From Clostridiales bacterium UBA7103 (GTDB lineage Bacteria > Bacillota > Clostridia > Oscillospirales > Oscillospiraceae), in assembly GCA_002493305.1 (NCBI GenBank), contig DKYJ01000058.1, positions 1-51,067 on the forward strand: DNA of 51,067 nt, written 5' to 3'. The first letter of the stretch is position 1, and each line of letters opens with the position of its first letter. Made by a program: the position numbers and the translations under genes. This document shows, piece after piece, positions 48,013 through 51,067 of the stretch. The notes below the pieces were generated by a model, which was not told where the DNA came from, did no database searches, and saw only the letters and a program-made list of their open reading frames with translations.

Positions 48013-49236
48013 ATGAAATCAGTGGAAGCCTTTATAAAAAAGACCGCCATCGGCCCCGACGGGACTGATGCCGGCGTGTTCATGCGCCTCTTCAAGCAGG
48101 AGATGGAGCGTGGCGCAAAAAAAGAGGGCAGCTCTCTTGCAATGATACCCACCTATGTTTTCCTCAGCGGAGCCGACGTCAGGGATAAATGCGCCGCCGC
48201 CATAGACATGGGCGGCACAAACCTGCGCACGGCCCTTGTCCGTTTTGACGGGCACCGGGCGCATCTGGAGCATTTCAGCTCCCGGCCCACACCCGGCACG
48301 GAGGGCAGACTCAGCTGGCAGCAGTTTATCGACCTTTTGGCTGAGGCCGTACGGCCGCTTATGGAGCACACGGACAGGCTCGGCATCTGCATCTCCTTCC
48401 CTACCACCATAAGCCCGGACGGGGACGGCACTATCCAGCGCTTCACGAAAGAGGTGGATATCGAGGGCTTTGAGGGGCGCCGTGTATGCCGGGATCTGGC
48501 CGCCGCTCTGGGCCGTGCCGACTTGAATATAAAGGCTCTGAACGACACCACCGCCGTGCTTTTAAGCGGTCTTGCCGCCGGGAAGGACAGCGGCGGGCTT
48601 CTGGGGCTCATCAACGGCACAGGCACAAATATCTGCTGTCAGCTCCCATGCCAAAGTCTCGGCGTGAGCGGCAGCGGAAACATGATAATTGCCGTTGAAT
48701 CCGGCGGCTTCCAGCCACCTGACAGAAACGCCACCGACCGCAGGCTCGACGAGGCTACCATCGCCCCGGGCGTGTATCTTGAGGAAAAGATCGTGTCCGG
48801 CGCGTATCTGGGGCAGCTATGCTTTCTTGCTCTGTCAGAGGCGGCGGAGGCGGGGCTGTTCTCTCCGGAGAGCGCCGCTCGGATCGGCGCGTTGACGGCT
48901 CTGAGCACTCCGGAAATGGACTTCTTTGGCAGCGGCGGTGAGAGCGCGCTCTTTGCAGATAAGGCCGATGCTGACCGCGGCAGAGAGATCGTGCGGGCCG
49001 TCTTTGCAAGGGCGGCAAAGCATATAGCGCTTAGTCTCGCGGCCACTATGGACTACACTCTTGGCGACAGGACGGATATTACCATCTCCGCCGACGGCTC
49101 CGTGCTGCGAAAGAGCAGGCTGTTCAAAAAATATCTGCCGGAGTTTATGGCTCAATATGCCCCGGGCAGGAATGTTGAATTTCTCATGATAGATGATTCC
49201 ACCATTATTGGCACCGCCATCGGAGCCCTCATTTAA
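48013..49236 (+). CDS. eukaryotic-type hexokinase family protein
   Basis: A 407-residue sugar kinase with the eukaryotic hexokinase pattern rather than ROK or bacterial glucokinase: AAIDMGGTNLRTALVRF (phosphate loop), ICISFPTTISPDGDG, catalytic Asp178 in ALNDTTAVLLSG, NGTGTNICC, AVESGGFQ, and VYLEEKIVSGAYLGQLC. It would phosphorylate a hexose or hexose derivative with ATP, giving the substrate for the aldolase or for glycolysis and the signal for DeoR. It is the last gene of the cluster and is followed by a perfect terminator. GGAGAACCGGG precedes the ATG. Confidence 0.9.
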   Translation: MKSVEAFIKKTAIGPDGTDAGVFMRLFKQEMERGAKKEGSSLAMIPTYVFLSGADVRDKCAAAIDMGGTNLRTALVRFDGHRAHLEHFSSRPTPGTEGRLSWQQFIDLLAEAVRPLMEHTDRLGICISFPTTISPDGDGTIQRFTKEVDIEGFEGRRVCRDLAAALGRADLNIKALNDTTAVLLSGLAAGKDSGGLLGLINGTGTNICCQLPCQSLGVSGSGNMIIAVESGGFQPPDRNATDRRLDEATIAPGVYLEEKIVSGAYLGQLCFLALSEAAEAGLFSPESAARIGALTALSTPEMDFFGSGGESALFADKADADRGREIVRAVFARAAKHIALSLAATMDYTLGDRTDITISADGSVLRKSRLFKKYLPEFMAQYAPGRNVEFLMIDDSTIIGTAIGALI

Positions 49237-49252
49237 AAAACTGACAAAGCTC

Positions 49253-49285
49253 AAGCGCCCGTATGAAAATACGGGCGCTTTGTTT
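49253..49285. terminator. bidirectional terminator at the end of the glycoside operon
   Basis: AAGCGCCCGTAT (49253-49264), GAAA loop, ATACGGGCGCTT (49269-49280), then T-rich DNA; convergent with the rubredoxin gene. Confidence 0.9.
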
Positions 49286-49304
49286 GCTGTCGTACTATTC
49301 GGAT

Positions 49305-49439
49305 TTACTCCGCGGGGCTGAACTCTTCCTTGCCCGCGCCGCAGAGCTCGCAGGCAAAATCATCGGGAAGGTCTTCCCACTTGACACCGGCGGCGTCCTC
49401 GTCGTATTCCCAGCCGCAGAGATTGCAGACATACTTCAT
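49305..49439 (-). CDS. short rubredoxin
   Basis: A 44-residue iron protein, missed by size filters: MKYVCNLCGWEYDEDAAGVK, then WEDLPDDFACELCGAGKEEF. The two Cys-x2-Cys pairs are those of rubredoxin, the pair spacing shortened (about 52 residues is usual). It transfers electrons in the cytosol, probably to the reverse rubrerythrin encoded just upstream (66 bp) for peroxide reduction. AAGGAGGAAATC precedes the ATG. ATG 49439 to TAA 49305. Confidence 0.9.
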   Translation of the reverse strand: MKYVCNLCGWEYDEDAAGVKWEDLPDDFACELCGAGKEEFSPAE

Positions 49440-49505
49440 GTTGATTTCCTCCTTAGAATCAATTATAAGTACGGGCGGGAGTCACCCGCCCGCATAATTG
49501 CGCAA

Positions 49506-50075
49506 TTACTTGCCGAAATATCTCTCCAGCAGACCGGCGAAGGCCTTGCCGTGGCGGGCCTCGTCGCGGGCCATCTCGTGGACGGTGTCATGAATAGCGT
49601 CCAGATTGTACTTCTTGGCAAGCTTTGCAAGCTCGAACTTACCTGCGGTCGCGCCGTTCTCGGCCTCAACGCGCATGGCCAGATTCTTCTTGGTGCTGTC
49701 GGTGACGACCTCGCCCAGGAGCTCTGCAAACTTGGCAGCATGCTCGGCCTCCTCAAGGCCGGCTTTCTCCCAGTACAGGCCGATCTCGGGATAACCCTCG
49801 CGGTGGGCAACTCTCGCCATGGCAAGATACATACCGACCTCGGTGCACTCACCCTCAAAGTTGGCCTTGAGACCTGCAATGATCTCGGCCTTGACTTCCT
49901 CGGGGACATCGGCGCCAAACTGCTTGCCAACGCCGACAACATGCTCGGCAGCCCAAGTCATATCGCTCTTCTGCTCGGTGAACTTGGAGCCGGGAACCTT
50001 GCACTGGGGGCAGAACTCGGGGGGAGTATCACCCTCATGAACATAACCGCATACGGGGCAGACCCACTTTTTCAT
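49506..50075 (-). CDS. reverse rubrerythrin
   Basis: A 189-residue peroxide reductase. A rubredoxin-like domain comes first (MKKWVCPVCGYVHEGDTPPE, then CPQCKVPG), then the four-helix diiron domain with ligands in FEGECTEVGMYLAMARVAHREG, EEAEHAAKFAEL, and MARDEARHGKAF. Having the rubredoxin domain at the N-terminus instead of the C-terminus defines the 'reverse' type of clostridia, in which it removes hydrogen peroxide and oxygen. GGAGG precedes the ATG. Genes perR, this gene and rubredoxin run in one direction. Confidence 0.95.
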   Translation of the reverse strand: MKKWVCPVCGYVHEGDTPPEFCPQCKVPGSKFTEQKSDMTWAAEHVVGVGKQFGADVPEEVKAEIIAGLKANFEGECTEVGMYLAMARVAHREGYPEIGLYWEKAGLEEAEHAAKFAELLGEVVTDSTKKNLAMRVEAENGATAGKFELAKLAKKYNLDAIHDTVHEMARDEARHGKAFAGLLERYFGK

Positions 50076-50172
50076 AATAATACCTCCATAATTTCTTATG
50101 TAAAATTTATTTTATTGCCCTTTTCAGTAAACGCGGTTTGTTCAGCGCTTACTAAAGAGCAGTAAAAGCTGT

Positions 50173-50568
50173 TTACTCGCCGCAGTAGGAACACAGGCCG
50201 CTGATATTCAACGTCACCCGCTCGGCTGAGCAGTCTATCCCAACGGCAAGCTCACCGGCAAGGGCACGAAGGCTCTCCGGGAGCTCCATATCCATCACCC
50301 GGCCGCAGCGGCGGCAGATAAAATGGGCGTGGGGATCGGTGCGCCCGTCAAAGCGCGCCTGCCCGTCCACATGAGCCACGCACTGCGCAAGCCCCTCCTC
50401 CTGCAGGACGGAGAGATTGCGGTACACCGTGCCAAGGCTCAGCTCCGGGTAATCGGGCTTGAGCTGTCTGTAAAGCTCATCGACCGAGGGATGTTCTTTT
50501 GTGGCGGCAAGAGCGCTGAGCACCGCGCTGCGCTTCCTGCTGTTTTTTCTTCTAATATCCATAGACAT
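50173..50568 (-). CDS. perR: Fur-family peroxide regulator (PerR-like)
   Basis: A 131-residue Fur-family repressor. The DNA-binding half holds RRKNSRKRSAVLSALAATKEHPSVDELYRQLKPDYPELSLGTVYRNLSVLQEEG, and the metal-binding part DPHAHFICRRCGRVMD has the structural zinc pair Cys-x2-Cys, with a second CSYCGE at the end. The PerR assignment rests on the neighbouring rubrerythrin/rubredoxin and the operator at 50575; Fur or Zur cannot be excluded by sequence alone. It likely represses itself and the oxygen-defence genes and releases on peroxide oxidation. Confidence 0.88.
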   Translation of the reverse strand: MSMDIRRKNSRKRSAVLSALAATKEHPSVDELYRQLKPDYPELSLGTVYRNLSVLQEEGLAQCVAHVDGQARFDGRTDPHAHFICRRCGRVMDMELPESLRALAGELAVGIDCSAERVTLNISGLCSYCGE

Positions 50569-50574
50569 TCAATT

Positions 50575-50591
50575 TCAGTAATAATTCCTAA
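50575..50591 (-). promoter_or_regulatory. candidate PerR operator
   Basis: Minus strand TTAGGAATTATTACTGA, an imperfect 17-bp palindrome (6 of 8 arm positions plus one G-T) with the AAT-N-ATT core of the PerR box. It lies between the -10 and the perR start, where binding would block transcription. Confidence 0.5.
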
Positions 50592-50602
50592 TATCTGGCC
50601 TA

Positions 50603-50631
50603 TTTATATCATATTCTCAGGGCTTTGTAAA
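50603..50631 (-). promoter_or_regulatory. sigma-A promoter for perR
   Basis: Minus strand TTTACA (50631-50626), 17-bp spacer, TATAAA (50608-50603). Confidence 0.7.
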
Positions 50632-50748
50632 GAGAATTTTTTGTGAATTTCCTTGTACGGATTTAAGACGTTTAGAATCTCTGCTTGGGGGAAGCCCTGA
50701 AACGGCGTAAACATCTTGCAAAAGCGCAAAACAAACTCCGCACCAATC

Positions 50749-51067
50749 TTGGCTCTCCCTATGGGAGAGCTGGCGGCGAAGCCGTCTGAGAGGGCAATAC
50801 GCGCGAGGCTCGAAGTTAGCACCGGCGTAAAGCTGCACCGCAGGGGTATCCTCTCCGGCTTGCCGCTGCGCGTCAAGCCACCTCTCCTTGCTGCGGCAAG
50901 GCGAGGCAAGAGGCGGGCGCAGCCTTTGGCAGAGAGCAGAATTTGAACCGCACCAAATCCCCGGAAAGGGTCCTCCAAAGGGGAAACCGCCGTCGCGGTG
51001 TCCCCTTTGGGCGTTTCAAATAGGGAGATTTTTAAGAGGGGAAGAAAACGAAATCTTCCCCTCTTAA
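50749..51067. repeat. non-coding run of GC-rich palindromic repeats
   Basis: The last 320 bp have no credible gene. TTGGCTCTCCC-TAT-GGGAGAGC (stem 50752-50759/50763-50770), then TGGCGGCGAAGCCGTCTGAG, has the same order as the repeat at 20208-20259. Further palindromes: CCAAAGGGGA (50975-50984) with TCCCCTTTGG (51001-51010) enclosing ACCGC/GCGGT, and a 14-bp stem TTAAGAGGGGAAGA (51032-51045) with TCTTCCCCTCTTAA (51054-51067) cut by the window edge. The gap 50640-50748 shows nothing I can name. Confidence 0.65.

Noticed and set aside
37462..48013. Assignment as myo-inositol (iol) operon
   Set aside because: IolG- and IolE-like folds are present, but IolC, IolD and IolB are absent and the GH1 and DeoC-type genes do not fit.
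50604..50978. 124-codon minus-strand frame in the last intergenic stretch
   Set aside because: It is a translation of the palindromic repeat array and the perR leader, with no ribosome site.

Overview
The window reads as a chromosomal segment of a strictly anaerobic, GC-rich member of the Clostridia, most like the Oscillospiraceae (Oscillibacter/Dysosmobacter type). Clues are strong AGGAGG ribosome sites with several TTG starts, sigma-A promoters with 17-bp spacers, a DUF1292 gene, a BofC-like domain protein, long-form HPF, a Na+-translocating decarboxylase, split transketolase, a LytTR/DUF3021 pair, and a PerR/reverse-rubrerythrin/rubredoxin cluster. The taxonomic call is inference; no rRNA is present.

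Layout. 1-900: probable 6S RNA, DUF1292 and a BofC-like protein (minus strand). 1.1-5.7 kb: cell-wall genes (class A penicillin-binding protein, a small unknown protein, an SH3b/NlpC-P60 endopeptidase). 5.9-9.2 kb: four-gene Na+ pump oxaloacetate decarboxylase operon. 9.3-9.8 kb: a non-coding element built as one large imperfect inverted repeat. 9.8-14.3 kb: a tightly packed minus-strand group (AEC transporter, DUF1643, nitrilase-type amidase, NUDIX) and MgtE. 14.5-20.1 kb: phosphoketolase, HPF, and a membrane-anchored TPR/LRR protein with a membrane partner. 20.2-26.5 kb: M29 aminopeptidase, a redox/detoxification group (flavodoxin, carboxymuconolactone-decarboxylase-like, LysR, orphan MerR-type coiled coil, cupin) and LytTR/DUF3021. 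26.6-36.2 kb: SDR, aldose epimerase, split transketolase, SpoU methyltransferase, ProC, SulP transporter, DegV, APH-like kinase, plus a MITE-like element.

The most interesting part is 36.4-49.2 kb: a DeoR regulator followed by a co-directional cluster of a ribose-type ABC importer, a DeoC-type aldolase, a TIM-barrel epimerase, three Gfo/Idh/MocA oxidoreductases, a GH1 beta-glycosidase with an altered acid/base motif (TILEP in place of TLNEP), a small ABM-fold (LsrG/mutarotase-like) protein and a eukaryotic-type hexokinase. Together these look like a self-contained pathway for importing an unusual glycoside, oxidising/epimerising its sugar, cleaving it, phosphorylating the product and splitting it by aldolase. 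No characterised pathway I know has this exact set. The window ends with oxygen-defence genes under a probable PerR operator and a dense stretch of palindromic dispersed repeats.
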